Below are positions 7,538 through 16,384 of a stretch of DNA of 64,000 nt, in pieces. Below the pieces are notes generated by a model that searched no databases, was not told the origin of the DNA, and saw nothing but the letters and a program-made list of their open reading frames with translations. This DNA comes from Actinacidiphila cocklensis. GTDB taxonomy: Bacteria; Actinomycetota; Actinomycetes; Streptomycetales; Streptomycetaceae. Position numbers and translations under genes: made by a program. Each line of letters starts with the position of its first letter. Position 1 is the stretch's first letter. The stretch lies in assembly GCF_907177275.1 (NCBI RefSeq), contig NZ_CAJSLV010000035.1, positions 124,001-188,000 on the forward strand, read 5' to 3'.

Positions 7538-9136
7538 TTACTCCTGCGGGTCGAGACCCGCCCGCAGCAGCCCGTACGCGTAGGCGTCGTCAAGTGCCTG
7601 CCAGGACGCGGCGATCACGTTGTCCGCAACCCCGACGGTGGACCACTCGGCCTCGCCGTCGGTGGTGGTGATCAGCACCCGGGTCGTGGAGTCGGTACCC
7701 GATGTGCCCTCCAGGATGCGGACCTTGTAGTCGACCAGCGCGAACTCGGCGAGCTTGGGGTAGATCCGCTCCAGCGCGCTGAGCAGCGCCCGGTCCAGCG
7801 CGTTGACCGGGCCGTTGCCCTCGGCGGTGGCGACGATCCGCTCGCCCTTGGCCCACATCTTCACCGTCGCCTCGTTGGCGTGCGTGCCGTCCGGGCGGTC
7901 CTCGGTGATGACCCGCCAGGACTCGGTACGGAAGAACCGCTGCGGGCCGCCGTTGATCTCGGACCGCAGCAGCAGCGCGAAGGAGGCGTCGGCGGCTTCG
8001 TACGTGTACCCCTTCAGCTCGCGCTCCTTGACCCGCGCCACCACCCGGCCGACCAGTTCGCGGTCCTCGCCCAGGTCGATGCCCAGCTCGCGGCCCTTCA
8101 GCTCGATCGAGGCGCGGCCCGCCATGTCGGAGACCAGCATCCGCATGGTGTTGCCGACCCGTTCGGGGTCGATGTGCTGGTAGAGGTCGGGGTCCACCTT
8201 GATCGCCGACGCGTGCAGGCCTGCCTTGTGCGCGAACGCCGACACCCCCACGTAGGGCTGGTGGGTGGACGGCGGCAGGTTGACGACTTCGGCGATGGCG
8301 TGCGAGATCCTGGTCATCTCGCCGAGCGCGCCCTCGGGCAGCACCCGGCGGCCGTGCTTGAGCTCCAGCGCGGCGACGACCGGGAAGAGGTTGGAGTTGC
8401 CGACCCGCTCACCGTAGCCGTTGGCGGTGCACTGCACGTGGGTCGCGCCGGCGTCCACCGCGGCCAGGGTGTTGGCGACCGCGCACCCGGTGTCGTCCTG
8501 GGCGTGGATGCCGAGCCTGGCGCCGGTGTCGGCGAGCACCAGGCCGGTGACGGCCTGCACCTGGGCGGGGAGCATCCCGCCGTTGGTGTCGCACAGCACC
8601 ACGACGGAGGCGCCCGCGTCGTGCGCGGTCCGTACGACCGAGGTGGCGTAGGCGGCGTTGGCCTTGTAGCCGTCGAAGAAGTGCTCGCAGTCCACGAACA
8701 CCCGGCGGCCCTGGGACACCAGGTACGAGACGGTGTCGCCGACCATCGCCAGGTTCTCCTCCAGCGTGGTGCGCAGCGCCAGTTCGACATGGCGGTCGTG
8801 CGACTTGGCGACCAGGGTGATCACCGGGGCGCCCGATTCGAGCAGGGCCTTGACCTGGGGGTCCTCCGCGGCTTTGGCACCCGCCCTGCGGGTCGCGCCG
8901 AAGGCCACCAGGGTGGCGTGCTTGAGGTCCAGCTCCTTGGCGGCACGGGCGAAGAACTCGGTGTCGCGGGGGTTGGCTCCCGGCCAGCCGCCCTCGATGA
9001 ATCCCACCCCGAAGTCGTCCAGGTGCCGGGCGATCGTCAGCTTGTCGGCGACGGTGAGGTTGATCCCCTCACGCTGGGCGCCGTCGCGCAGCGTGGTGTC
9101 GAAGACATGGAAGCTGTCGTCCGGTTCGGCGGTCAT
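7538..9136 (-). CDS. cimA: Citramalate synthase (isopropylmalate/homocitrate synthase family)
   Basis: A 532-aa enzyme. It condenses pyruvate with acetyl-CoA to (R)-citramalate, the entry to the threonine-independent isoleucine route, in the cytosol. The N-terminus has the family motif DTTLRDGAQREG, followed by GWPGANPRDTEFF and the metal-site HAQDDTGCAVANT; the C-terminal third is the LeuA-type allosteric domain. The layout and length match CimA rather than LeuA, though true 2-isopropylmalate synthase activity cannot be excluded by eye. Start ATG 9136 has AGGAG 11 nt upstream. It belongs to the ilvE/leuB neighbourhood of branched-chain genes. An attenuator-like hairpin about 130 nt before the start suggests regulated transcription. 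Confidence 0.9.
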   Translation of the reverse strand: MTAEPDDSFHVFDTTLRDGAQREGINLTVADKLTIARHLDDFGVGFIEGGWPGANPRDTEFFARAAKELDLKHATLVAFGATRRAGAKAAEDPQVKALLESGAPVITLVAKSHDRHVELALRTTLEENLAMVGDTVSYLVSQGRRVFVDCEHFFDGYKANAAYATSVVRTAHDAGASVVVLCDTNGGMLPAQVQAVTGLVLADTGARLGIHAQDDTGCAVANTLAAVDAGATHVQCTANGYGERVGNSNLFPVVAALELKHGRRVLPEGALGEMTRISHAIAEVVNLPPSTHQPYVGVSAFAHKAGLHASAIKVDPDLYQHIDPERVGNTMRMLVSDMAGRASIELKGRELGIDLGEDRELVGRVVARVKERELKGYTYEAADASFALLLRSEINGGPQRFFRTESWRVITEDRPDGTHANEATVKMWAKGERIVATAEGNGPVNALDRALLSALERIYPKLAEFALVDYKVRILEGTSGTDSTTRVLITTTDGEAEWSTVGVADNVIAASWQALDDAYAYGLLRAGLDPQE

Positions 9137-9264
9137 GGCTGTCGTAACTCCTGTCGGGTGAGTGGGTTGCCGCCGGATGTCCTGACATCCGGAGGGTCCA
9201 GCTCCACTTGCCCCCATCATCCCTCGTGCGCTTCCGCCTCCGGCGCGGGTGGTCCGGGAAACGA

Positions 9265-9293
9265 AAAAACCTCTCGCGGATGCGAGAGGTCTG
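9265..9293 (-). terminator. Intrinsic terminator / possible attenuator upstream of cimA
   Basis: On the minus strand a 9-bp stem ACCTCTCGC with loop ATCC is followed directly by six T residues: a textbook intrinsic terminator. It lies about 130 nt upstream of cimA and about 330 nt beyond the ilvE stop. It may end ilvE transcripts or attenuate cimA. No short leader peptide with Ile, Val or Leu codons was found before it, unlike the ilvB leader. The remainder of the gap 9137-9627 holds a dispersed-repeat copy near 9460 and no gene. Confidence 0.75.
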
Positions 9294-9454
9294 CACGCGG
9301 GTCTGGGACACGGTGACGTTCCACTGGGGTCAGGGGGGCGTCACTGCGGACCGGCGTGCCTGCTGCCAATAATGCGGGCGTACAGGTGCACGCCAGGAGT
9401 CTGCCACACTCCGCGGCTCCCGCCGCAGGGGTCTCACCATGTGGTCCGCGGTGC

Positions 9455-9492
9455 CCGAAAGGGGCGCGGGGAACTGCGCGACCGGCCCACCA
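9455..9492. repeat. Dispersed intergenic repeat copy
   Basis: Contains GGGGCGCGGGGAACTGCGCG followed by ACCGGCCCACC. It belongs to the same family as the copies in the 715-953, 28589-28795, 32134-32624, 40227-40665 and 50037-50517 gaps. Confidence 0.65.
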
Positions 9493-9627
9493 CCCACGCG
9501 CGGGTCGTCACCGGCCCAAGGGGGCAGTTCGGTCCGTGCCGGACCGCCGGACGGTGGGTGGCGGGTCGCGCCCGCGCGGCGCCGGCCGCAGATCAGACGC
9601 AGCCCCGCGCCCCTGTCAGGCACCCCA

Positions 9628-10716
9628 CTACGCACCCAGCGGGTGCATCCAGCCGTGGGGGTCCGGGGCGTGGCCGGTCTGGATGTCGAGGAGCGCGGCC
9701 CGGAGCCGCATGGTGACCGGACCGGGGGCGCCGTCAGCCACCGGCCAGCTCGCCCGGGTGGACTTCACCGAGCCGACGGGGGTGATGACCGCGGCCGTGC
9801 CGCAGGCGAAGACCTCCGTGAGGGTGCCGTCGTCGTGCTGGCGGCGCCAGTCGTCCACGCTGATGCGGCCCTCGCCGACCTCGTAGCCGAGGTCCGCCGC
9901 GATGGACAGCAGCGAGTCGCGGGTGATGCCGGGCAGCAGGGAGCCGGACAGCTCAGGAGTGACGATTCTGTTGCCGTACACGAAGTACAGGTTCATGCCG
10001 CCCATCTCCTCGATCCAGCGGCGCTCGATCGCGTCGAGCCAGACCACCTGGTCGCAGCCGTGCTCGATGGCCTGGGCCTGCGCGACGAGGGAGGCGGCGT
10101 AGTTCCCGCCGGTCTTGGCCGCGCCCGTGCCGCCGGGCGCCGCGCGGACGTACTCCTCGGACAGCCAGACCGAGACCGGCTGGACGCCACCGGAGAAGTA
10201 GGCGCCGGCCGGGGAGGCGATCACCAGGAAGAGGTACTCGTTGGCGGGGCGGACGCCGAGCCCGACCTCGGTGGCGACCATGAAGGGCCGCAGGTAGAGG
10301 GACGCCTCGCCCTCGCTGGGCACCCACTCCTTGTCCTGCCTGACCAGCAGGTCGCAGGCCTCGACGAAGGTCTCCACCGGGAGCTCGGGCATCGCCAGGC
10401 GGCGCGCGGACGCCTGGAAGCGCTCGGCGTTGGCCTCGGGGCGGAAGGTGGCGACGCCGCCGTCGGGCTGCCGGTAGGCCTTGAGGCCCTCGAAGATGGT
10501 CTGCGCGTAGTGCAGTGTCATGTTGGCGGGGTCGATCGACAGCGGCGCGTACGGGACGAGCTGGCCGTCGTGCCAGCCGCGGCCCTCGGTCCACTTGATG
10601 GTGACCATGTGGTCGGTGAAGTGCCGGCCGAAGCCCGGGGCGGCCAGGATCGCGTCGCGCTCGGTGGCGGACAGCGGGTGCGCGGACGGCTTCAGCTCGA
10701 TCGTGGGCGTCGTCAT
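9628..10716 (-). CDS. ilvE: Branched-chain amino acid aminotransferase
   Basis: A 362-aa class IV PLP aminotransferase that interconverts Val, Leu and Ile with their 2-oxo acids, in the cytosol. The PLP lysine lies in [11 protein letters not shown], and [13 protein letters not shown] near the C-terminus is a typical phosphate-site block. Start ATG 10716 has AAGGA 7 nt upstream; the frame is open further upstream without support. It sits between cimA and leuB on the same strand, so the three branched-chain genes are clustered but separately spaced (gaps of about 490 and 144 bp). Confidence 0.95.
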   Translation of the reverse strand: MTTPTIELKPSAHPLSATERDAILAAPGFGRHFTDHMVTIKWTEGRGWHDGQLVPYAPLSIDPANMTLHYAQTIFEGLKAYRQPDGGVATFRPEANAERFQASARRLAMPELPVETFVEACDLLVRQDKEWVPSEGEASLYLRPFMVATEVGLGVRPANEYLFLVIASPAGAYFSGGVQPVSVWLSEEYVRAAPGGTGAAKTGGNYAASLVAQAQAIEHGCDQVVWLDAIERRWIEEMGGMNLYFVYGNRIVTPELSGSLLPGITRDSLLSIAADLGYEVGEGRISVDDWRRQHDDGTLTEVFACGTAAVITPVGSVKSTRASWPVADGAPGPVTMRLRAALLDIQTGHAPDPHGWMHPLGA

Positions 10717-10802
10717 GTGTGTGTCCTTCACCGTGTCTCGTCTCTCGCTGCCGACTTGTGCCGCCCCCACTAATAGGACGTCCAAGTTTCCTGTCGTCAC
10801 GC

Positions 10803-10838
10803 GGCCCCGCCTCTGTCGATTATCGCAGCGGCGGGGCC
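10803..10838 (-). terminator. Hairpin between leuB and ilvE
   Basis: A 9-bp GGCCCCGCC arm pairs with GGCGGGGCC across an 18-nt loop, about 22 nt beyond the leuB stop and about 85 nt before the ilvE start. Probable leuB terminator; the long loop and the absence of a T-tract keep confidence moderate. Confidence 0.5.
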
Positions 10839-10860
10839 GGGTACCTACCTCAGTGTCCGG

Positions 10861-11904
10861 TCAGCGGGAGACCCGGGCGGCCAGCGCGTCGCCGATCTCG
10901 ACGGTGGACCGTACGGGCAGGTCCGCGCGTCCGGCGAGGTCGGCCTGTACGGCGGCGTCGATGCGGTCGGCCTCGGCCTCGTAGCCCAGGTGGCGCAGCA
11001 GCAGCGCCACGGACAGCACGGTCGCGGTCGGGTCCGCCTTGGACTGGCCGGCGATGTCGGGGGCCGAGCCGTGGACGGGCTCGAACATCGAGGGGAACTC
11101 GCGGCCGGGGTTGATGTTGCCGCTGGCCGCGACGCCGATGCCGCCGGAGACGGCAGCGGCGAGGTCGGTGATGATGTCGCCGAAGAGGTTGTCGGTGACG
11201 ATCACGTCGAAGCGCTCGGGCTGGGTGACCAGGAAGATGGTCGCCGCGTCGACGTGCAGGTAGTCGGTGCTGACCTCGGGGAACTCCGCGCCGACCTGCT
11301 GGAAGATCCGGGTCCACAGGTGGCCGGCGTGCACCAGCACGTTGTTCTTGTGCACCAGGGTCAGCTTCTTGCGCGGGCGGGCCTGCGCGCGGGCGTACGC
11401 GTCGCGCACCACCCGCTCGATGCCGAACGCGGTGTTGAGGCTGACCTCGGTGGCGACCTCCTGCGGAGTGCCGGTCCTGATGGAGCCGCCGTTGCCGGTG
11501 TAGGGGCCTTCCGTGCCCTCGCGGACGACGACGAAGTCGATCTCCGGGCTTCCCGCGAGCGGGGTGCCGACGCCGGGGAAGAGCTTGCTGGGACGCAGGT
11601 TCACATGGTGGTCGAAGGCGAACCGGAGCTTCAGCAGGAAGCCGCGCTCCAGCACGCCGGACGGCACCGAGGGATCGCCGATGGCGCCCAGCAGGATCGC
11701 GTCGTGCTCCTTGAGCCGGTCCAGGTCCTCGTCGGTGAGGGTCTGGCCGGTCGCGTGGTAGCGCTTCGCGCCGAAGTCGAACTCCCGGGTCTCCAGCTTG
11801 ACGTCCTGCGGAAGCACGGCGGAGAGGACCTTGAGGCCCTCCGCGACGACTTCCTGGCCGATTCCGTCACCGGGGATCACTGCGAGGCTGAGGCTTCGAG
11901 ACAT
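10861..11904 (-). CDS. leuB: 3-isopropylmalate dehydrogenase
   Basis: A 347-aa member of the isocitrate/isopropylmalate dehydrogenase family. It oxidises and decarboxylates 3-isopropylmalate to 2-oxoisocaproate with NAD in leucine synthesis. Seen: N-terminal [11 protein letters not shown], the substrate arginine-lysine region [11 protein letters not shown], and the metal-site block [12 protein letters not shown], followed by the cofactor segment GSAPDIAGQ. Length is typical for the actinobacterial type. Start ATG 11904 is the one immediately before the conserved N-terminus; GGGGAG lies rather far upstream (13 nt). Confidence 0.95.
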   Translation of the reverse strand: MSRSLSLAVIPGDGIGQEVVAEGLKVLSAVLPQDVKLETREFDFGAKRYHATGQTLTDEDLDRLKEHDAILLGAIGDPSVPSGVLERGFLLKLRFAFDHHVNLRPSKLFPGVGTPLAGSPEIDFVVVREGTEGPYTGNGGSIRTGTPQEVATEVSLNTAFGIERVVRDAYARAQARPRKKLTLVHKNNVLVHAGHLWTRIFQQVGAEFPEVSTDYLHVDAATIFLVTQPERFDVIVTDNLFGDIITDLAAAVSGGIGVAASGNINPGREFPSMFEPVHGSAPDIAGQSKADPTATVLSVALLLRHLGYEAEADRIDAAVQADLAGRADLPVRSTVEIGDALAARVSR

Positions 11905-11988
11905 GTCCGGCACCGTACTCCCCATCCCAGCGGGTGACATCGCATGTCCGCATGTCGGACACGATGTCCACCGGACGGGGTCTTCCGG

Positions 11989-12102
11989 TCAGCGCGACTC
12001 GTGACCGGTGCTGCCGCCGTTGTCACGGCGGTCCAGGCTGCGCTGCAGGGCGCGCAGCGCGTTCTCGCGGGCGGTGTCTTCCATGCGGGCGGTGTCGTCC
12101 AT
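11989..12102 (-). CDS. Small charged 37-aa ORF upstream of leuB
   Basis: ATG 12102 is preceded by AGGAG at 9 nt. The 37 codons read MDDTARMEDTARENALRAL and continue with a Gln/Arg-rich helix, ending in a Gly-rich tail; the internal DTAR repeat is notable. GC at third positions is high. It lies 84 bp upstream of leuB on the same strand. No function can be assigned. It could be a conserved small Streptomyces protein or a chance frame with a good ribosome site. Confidence 0.5.
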   Translation of the reverse strand: MDDTARMEDTARENALRALQRSLDRRDNGGSTGHESR

Positions 12103-12334
12103 GGGGATCAACTCCTGGGAAAGCAGGCGAAAGCCGGGGTAAGCGGGCAGAGGAAGGTGCTGCCGCGGAACGGGGCGGGGGTCCTGGCGGCGGGGGGTGA
12201 CCCGCTCGGTGACTGCTCAGGACGCGCATCCGCCGCTCACCGGATGAGGCGAGACGTTCGGCTCTCTACAAAGTTAGGACAGCGAGGTCGTCCTGTCGCC
12301 ACAATTACTCGGACTTCCTACTATCTGAGACAGA

Positions 12335-12378
12335 CGATCACCCGTTCGCGGCCGCCGGTGGCTGCGAACGGGTGATCG
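12335..12378 (-). terminator. Terminator hairpin after pruA
   Basis: A perfect 15-bp stem, CGATCACCCGTTCGC (12335-12349) with its complement (12364-12378) and a 14-nt loop, begins 17 nt beyond the pruA stop. The rest of the gap 12103-12395 shows no gene. Confidence 0.8.
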
Positions 12379-12395
12379 TCCGGTGTCGCTCCAGG

Positions 12396-14027
12396 TCAGC
12401 CCTGGTGCGGGTACCGGTAGTCGGTGGGCGGCACCAGGGTCTCCTTGATCGACCGGGTGGACGTCCAGCGCTGCAGGTTCTGCGCGGCGCCCGCCTTGTC
12501 GTTGGTGCCGGACGCCCGGCCGCCGCCGAAGGGCTGCTGGCCGACGACCGCGCCGGTGGACTTGTCGTTGATGTAGAAGTTCCCGGCCGCGTCCCGCAGC
12601 CGCTCCATCACCTGGGCCGCGGCGACCCGGTCCCTGGCGATGACCGAACCGGTCAGCGCGTAGTCCGAGACCGATTCCATCTGGGTGAGCATCGCCTCGA
12701 AGTCGGCGTCCTCGTAGACGTGGATGCCGAGCACCGGGCCGAAGTACTCCTGCCGGAAGATCTCGTTGTCCGGGTCGGTGGAGACCAGCACGGTCGGGCG
12801 GACGAACCAGCCGACCGAGTCGTCGTACGTGCCGCCCGCGACGACCTCGACGGTCGGGTCGGCCTTGGCGCGGTCGATGGCCGCCTTGTTCTTGGCGAAG
12901 GCCCGCTCGTCGATCAGGGCGCCGACGAAGTTGGACAGGTCGGTGACATCGCCCATGGTGATGCCGTCGACCTCGGCGGCGAAGTCCTCCTTGAAGCCGG
13001 ACTCCCAGATCGAGCGCGGGATGTAGGCCCGCGAGGAGGCCGAGCACTTCTGGCCCTGGTACTCGAAGGAGCCGCGGGTCAGCGCGGTCTTGAGCACCGC
13101 GGGGTCGGCCGAGGGGTGGGCGACGACGAAGTCCTTGCCGCCGGTCTCGCCGACGATCCGCGGGTAGGTGCGGTAGCCCTCGATGTTCTCGCCGACCGCG
13201 CGCCACAGGTGCTGGAAGGTCCTGGTGGAGCCGGTGAAGTGGATGCCGGCCAGCTCCCGGTGCGGCAGCGCGGCCTCGGAGACGGCCAGGCCGTCGCCGG
13301 TGACCAGGTTGATCACACCGTCGGGCAGCCCCGCCTCGCGCAGCAGCCGCATGAGCAGCACCGCGGAGTGCGTCTGGGTCGGCGACGGCTTCCACACCAC
13401 CACGTTGCCCATCAGCGCGGGCGCGGTCGGCAGGTTGCCGGCGATGGCGGTGAAGTTGAAGGGCGTGATCGCGTAGACGAAGCCTTCGAGCGGGCGGTGG
13501 TCGAGCCGGTTCCACACCCCGGGGGCGTTGGCGACCGGCTGCTCGGCGAGGATCTGCCGGGCGAAGTGGACGTTGAAGCGCCAGAAGTCCACCAGCTCGC
13601 AGGGGCTGTCGATCTCGGCCTGCTGCACGGTCTTGGACTGGCCGAGCATGGTGGAGGCGACCAGCGTCTCGCGCCAGGGGCCCGCCAGCAGCTCGGCGGC
13701 GCGCAGGATGATCGCGGCGCGGTCGTCGAAGGCGGTCGCGCGCCACGCCGGGGCGGCGGCCAGGGCCGCGTCGATGGCGTCCCGCGCGTCCTGGGCGGTG
13801 GCGTTGCCGTACGTGCCGAGGACGGCGCCGTGGTTGTGCGGCTGGACGACGTCGAAGCGCTCGCCGCCGCCCATGCGCTCCTCGCCGCCGATGAACATCG
13901 GCAGGTCGACGGGGTTGCCGGCCAGCTCCTTGAGCTTGGCTTCGAGCCTGGCGCGCTCGGGGCTGCCGGGGGCGTACGTGTGCACCGGCTCGTTGACCGG
14001 AGCGGGGACCTGGGTCACGGCGTCCAT
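12396..14027 (-). CDS. pruA: L-glutamate gamma-semialdehyde (1-pyrroline-5-carboxylate) dehydrogenase
   Basis: A 543-aa aldehyde dehydrogenase that oxidises glutamate semialdehyde to glutamate with NAD, the second step of proline breakdown. Seen: PFNFTAIAGNLP (cofactor and substrate region), the general-base Glu294 in GETGGKD and the catalytic Cys328 in GQKCSA. The length fits the stand-alone P5C dehydrogenase family rather than bifunctional PutA. AGGAG precedes ATG 14027. It follows the proline dehydrogenase gene after 32 bp on the same strand, so the two form a catabolic operon, probably controlled by the divergent PucR-type regulator. Confidence 0.95.
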   Translation of the reverse strand: MDAVTQVPAPVNEPVHTYAPGSPERARLEAKLKELAGNPVDLPMFIGGEERMGGGERFDVVQPHNHGAVLGTYGNATAQDARDAIDAALAAAPAWRATAFDDRAAIILRAAELLAGPWRETLVASTMLGQSKTVQQAEIDSPCELVDFWRFNVHFARQILAEQPVANAPGVWNRLDHRPLEGFVYAITPFNFTAIAGNLPTAPALMGNVVVWKPSPTQTHSAVLLMRLLREAGLPDGVINLVTGDGLAVSEAALPHRELAGIHFTGSTRTFQHLWRAVGENIEGYRTYPRIVGETGGKDFVVAHPSADPAVLKTALTRGSFEYQGQKCSASSRAYIPRSIWESGFKEDFAAEVDGITMGDVTDLSNFVGALIDERAFAKNKAAIDRAKADPTVEVVAGGTYDDSVGWFVRPTVLVSTDPDNEIFRQEYFGPVLGIHVYEDADFEAMLTQMESVSDYALTGSVIARDRVAAAQVMERLRDAAGNFYINDKSTGAVVGQQPFGGGRASGTNDKAGAAQNLQRWTSTRSIKETLVPPTDYRYPHQG

Positions 14028-14059
14028 GGGGCGTGTCTCCTGGTGAGAGTCGGGGTGCG

Positions 14060-14992
14060 TCAGCGGCCGGCGGGAACGAAGGAGCGCAGGAAGAAGGCGA
14101 GGTTGGCCGGGCGCTCGGCGAGGCGCCGCATGAAATAGCCGTACCAGTCTGCGCCGTAGGGGACGTAGATCCGCATACGTTCGCCTTCGTCCGCGAGCCG
14201 CCGCTGCTCCGCGGTCCTGATGCCGTAGAGCATCTGGAACTCGTAGTCGCCGGCCGGGCGGTGGTAGCGGGCGGCGAACTCCTGGGCGATGGAGATGATG
14301 CGCGGGTCGTGCGAGCCGACCATCGGGTAGCCCTCGCCGGCGAAGAGGGTGCGCAGGGCGCGGACGTAGGCCTTGTCCACGTCCCTCTTGTTCTGGAAGG
14401 CGACCCTGGCCGGCTCGTTGTAGGCGCCCTTGACCAGCCGCACCCGGGAGCCGGCCACGGCCAGCGCGCGGGCGTCGTCCTCGGTGCGGAAGAGGTACGA
14501 CTGCAGGACCGCACCGGTCTGCGGGTGCTCCTTGCGCAGCTCGGCCAGCACGGCGAGCGTGGAGTCGACGGTGGTGTGGTCCTCCATGTCGAGGGTCACC
14601 GTGGTGCCGATGCTGGTGGCCAGCTCCGCCACCTCGGTCACGTTCGCCAGCGCGACGTCGTGGCCGCCGTCGGGAAGGGCCTGGCCGAAGGCGGACAGCT
14701 TGACCGAGACCTCGGCGCGGGGGCCGAGCCGGTCGTCGCGCAGCGTCTCCAGCAGCCGCAGGTAGGCGTCCCTGGTGGCGCGTGCGGTGGCCCGGTCGGT
14801 GACGTCCTCACCGAGGTGGTCGAGGGTGACGTCCAGGCCGCTCGCGGTGAGCGCCCTGACCGTGTCGAGCGCCGGGTGCAGCGCGTCGCCCGCGACGAAT
14901 CGGTCGACCACCGGACGGGTGACGGGCGCGGCGGCGACGACGCGGCGCAGACGGTCGCTGCGCGAGGCGGCGAGCAACACGGGACCGAGCAC
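14060..14992 (-). CDS. Proline dehydrogenase, stand-alone FAD enzyme
   Basis: A 310-aa (beta/alpha)8 flavoprotein that oxidises proline to 1-pyrroline-5-carboxylate, feeding electrons to the respiratory chain. Seen: SVKLSAFGQ, TLDMEDHTTVDST, VKGAYNEPARVAF and the C-terminal YVPYGADWYGYFMRRLAER, which carries the arginines that bind proline carboxylate. The GTG start at 14992 is chosen because GGAAGGA lies 6 nt upstream and the product then begins MLGPVLLAASRSD, as I recall for related Streptomyces proteins; the frame is open for 34 more codons upstream. First gene of the proline-degradation operon. Confidence 0.93.
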   Translation of the reverse strand: MLGPVLLAASRSDRLRRVVAAAPVTRPVVDRFVAGDALHPALDTVRALTASGLDVTLDHLGEDVTDRATARATRDAYLRLLETLRDDRLGPRAEVSVKLSAFGQALPDGGHDVALANVTEVAELATSIGTTVTLDMEDHTTVDSTLAVLAELRKEHPQTGAVLQSYLFRTEDDARALAVAGSRVRLVKGAYNEPARVAFQNKRDVDKAYVRALRTLFAGEGYPMVGSHDPRIISIAQEFAARYHRPAGDYEFQMLYGIRTAEQRRLADEGERMRIYVPYGADWYGYFMRRLAERPANLAFFLRSFVPAGR

Positions 14993-15107
14993 GGGGTGTC
15001 CTTCCAGACCGGGCGGAACGGGATTTTCGGCGAACAGGCTCCGACACCGTGAATCTAGGATTCGTCTACCCGTCGGACCATCGACACCTGTCACGCATCG
15101 ACCCGCC

Positions 15108-15133
15108 GTCCCTCATACAGATGTATGAGGGAC
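15108..15133. promoter_or_regulatory. Near-perfect 26-bp operator palindrome, proline dehydrogenase / PucR intergenic
   Basis: Two exact 12-bp half-sites (GTCCCTCATACA and its reverse complement) flank a 2-bp centre. The site lies 115 bp upstream of the proline dehydrogenase start and overlaps the regulator's own ribosome-binding region, 10 bp before its GTG. The position fits autoregulation plus control of the divergent proline operon. Binding by the PucR protein is inference. Confidence 0.75.
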
Positions 15134-15142
15134 AATGGCCGC

Positions 15143-16309
15143 GTGCGTGCTGAGTACGGGGACTACGGCGATTTCCAGGACCTGGTCGACGAGGTGTCGG
15201 CGCTGCTCGGCGCCCCCGCGACGCTGGAGGACCGGGATTTCCGGCTGATCGCCTTCGGGGTGCACGACAGCGACGACGACGCGGCCATGGACCCGGTGCG
15301 TACCCGCTCCATCCTGACCAGGCAGTCCACCGCCGAGGTGCGCGCCTGGTTCGAGCGCTTCGGCATCGCCCGCGCCACCGGCCCGGTCCGCATCCCCGCC
15401 GCCCCCGACGCGGGCGTGGTGCGCGGCCGGCTGTGCCTGCCGGTGCGGCACGCCGGGTTCGTCTACGGCTACGTATGGCTGCTGGACGAGGCCGAGCACT
15501 CCCCCGCGCAGCTGGCGTCCGCCATGGCGGTCGCCACCAGGATCGGCGAGCGGCTGGCGGCGATGTCCCAGGCCGGCGCGGAGACCGGCCGGGCGCTGCG
15601 GGGCCTGCTGACCGCGGCGACCAGGGCCGACCGCGACACCGCGGAGGACGCGCTGCGCCTGGCGCTGGGCCGGGACGCGGACGAGCCGCACGCGCTGGTG
15701 TGCGTGCGCGCGCCGGAGCACGCCCCGGCGGGTCCGCTGCCCGGCCTGCGCACGATCCCGTCCGCCGCCGCGCTCGCCCGGGTGCCCGAGCGGCGCCGCG
15801 GCGAGCTGATCGCGCTGCTGGTACGGCTGCGGTCGCCGCAGGTGCTGGCCCCGGCCCGCACCGCGGCGGCCCGGCTGCTCGACGCGGTCGGCAGCCAGGG
15901 CGCGGTCGCCGGGCTCAGCGCGGGCCGCCGCACCCTGGCCGAGCTGCCGGGGGCCTGGTGGGAGGCGACCGCCGCGGCCAGGGCCGCGCACGCGCAGCCG
16001 ATGCTCGGCCCGATCGCGAAGTGGTCCAACCTCGGCCCCTACCGCCTGCTGACCGCGCTGCCGCAGGACACACCGCCGGACCCGGCGGTCGCCCCGCTGC
16101 TCACCGCGGCCCACCAGGAGCTGGCGCACACCGCCGAGGTCTTCCTCGACCACGCGGGCCAGGCCGGGCGGACGGCCACCGCGCTGGCCATCCACCGGCA
16201 GACCCTCTACTACCGGCTGTCCCGTATCGAGCAGCTCACCGGCCTGGACCTGGCGGACGGCGAGGCGCGGCTGCTGCTCCACATGGCCCTGAAGGCGGCC
16301 AGGCTCTGA
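15143..16309 (+). CDS. PucR-family transcriptional regulator, probably of proline catabolism
   Basis: A 388-aa regulator with an N-terminal sensory region and a C-terminal PucR-type helix-turn-helix (TATALAIHRQTLYYRLSRIE, followed by LTGLDL) near residues 340-380. GTG 15143 is preferred: AGGGAC precedes it, whereas ATG 15125 falls inside the operator palindrome and has no ribosome site. It is divergent from the proline dehydrogenase/pruA operon with 150 bp between starts, which points to proline-responsive control. The family often activates amino-acid or purine catabolism; the ligand here is inferred from neighbours only. Confidence 0.88.
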   Translation: MRAEYGDYGDFQDLVDEVSALLGAPATLEDRDFRLIAFGVHDSDDDAAMDPVRTRSILTRQSTAEVRAWFERFGIARATGPVRIPAAPDAGVVRGRLCLPVRHAGFVYGYVWLLDEAEHSPAQLASAMAVATRIGERLAAMSQAGAETGRALRGLLTAATRADRDTAEDALRLALGRDADEPHALVCVRAPEHAPAGPLPGLRTIPSAAALARVPERRRGELIALLVRLRSPQVLAPARTAAARLLDAVGSQGAVAGLSAGRRTLAELPGAWWEATAAARAAHAQPMLGPIAKWSNLGPYRLLTALPQDTPPDPAVAPLLTAAHQELAHTAEVFLDHAGQAGRTATALAIHRQTLYYRLSRIEQLTGLDLADGEARLLLHMALKAARL

Positions 16310-16316
16310 CGCGAAC

Positions 16317-16346
16317 GGCGCCGCCCCCCTGGTGGGAAGCGGCGCC
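16317..16346. terminator. Bidirectional terminator hairpin between pucR-type gene and serA
   Basis: GGCGCCGC (16317-16324) pairs with GCGGCGCC (16339-16346) across a 14-nt loop in the 75-bp gap between convergent genes. It can serve both strands. Confidence 0.6.
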
Positions 16347-16384
16347 GGACGGCGTACGCGGTCGGCCGCTCGGGCGGCCCTCGG

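Noticed and set aside
9294..9311. GTG 9311 as the start of a cimA leader peptide (MSQTRVQTSRIRERFF)
   Set aside because: The frame does not stop before the terminator and lacks a run of branched-chain codons or a ribosome site.
6161..9316. Plus-strand open frame over exporter end, secreted protein and cimA
   Set aside because: No domain, antisense to cimA and the M15-like gene; explained by GC bias.
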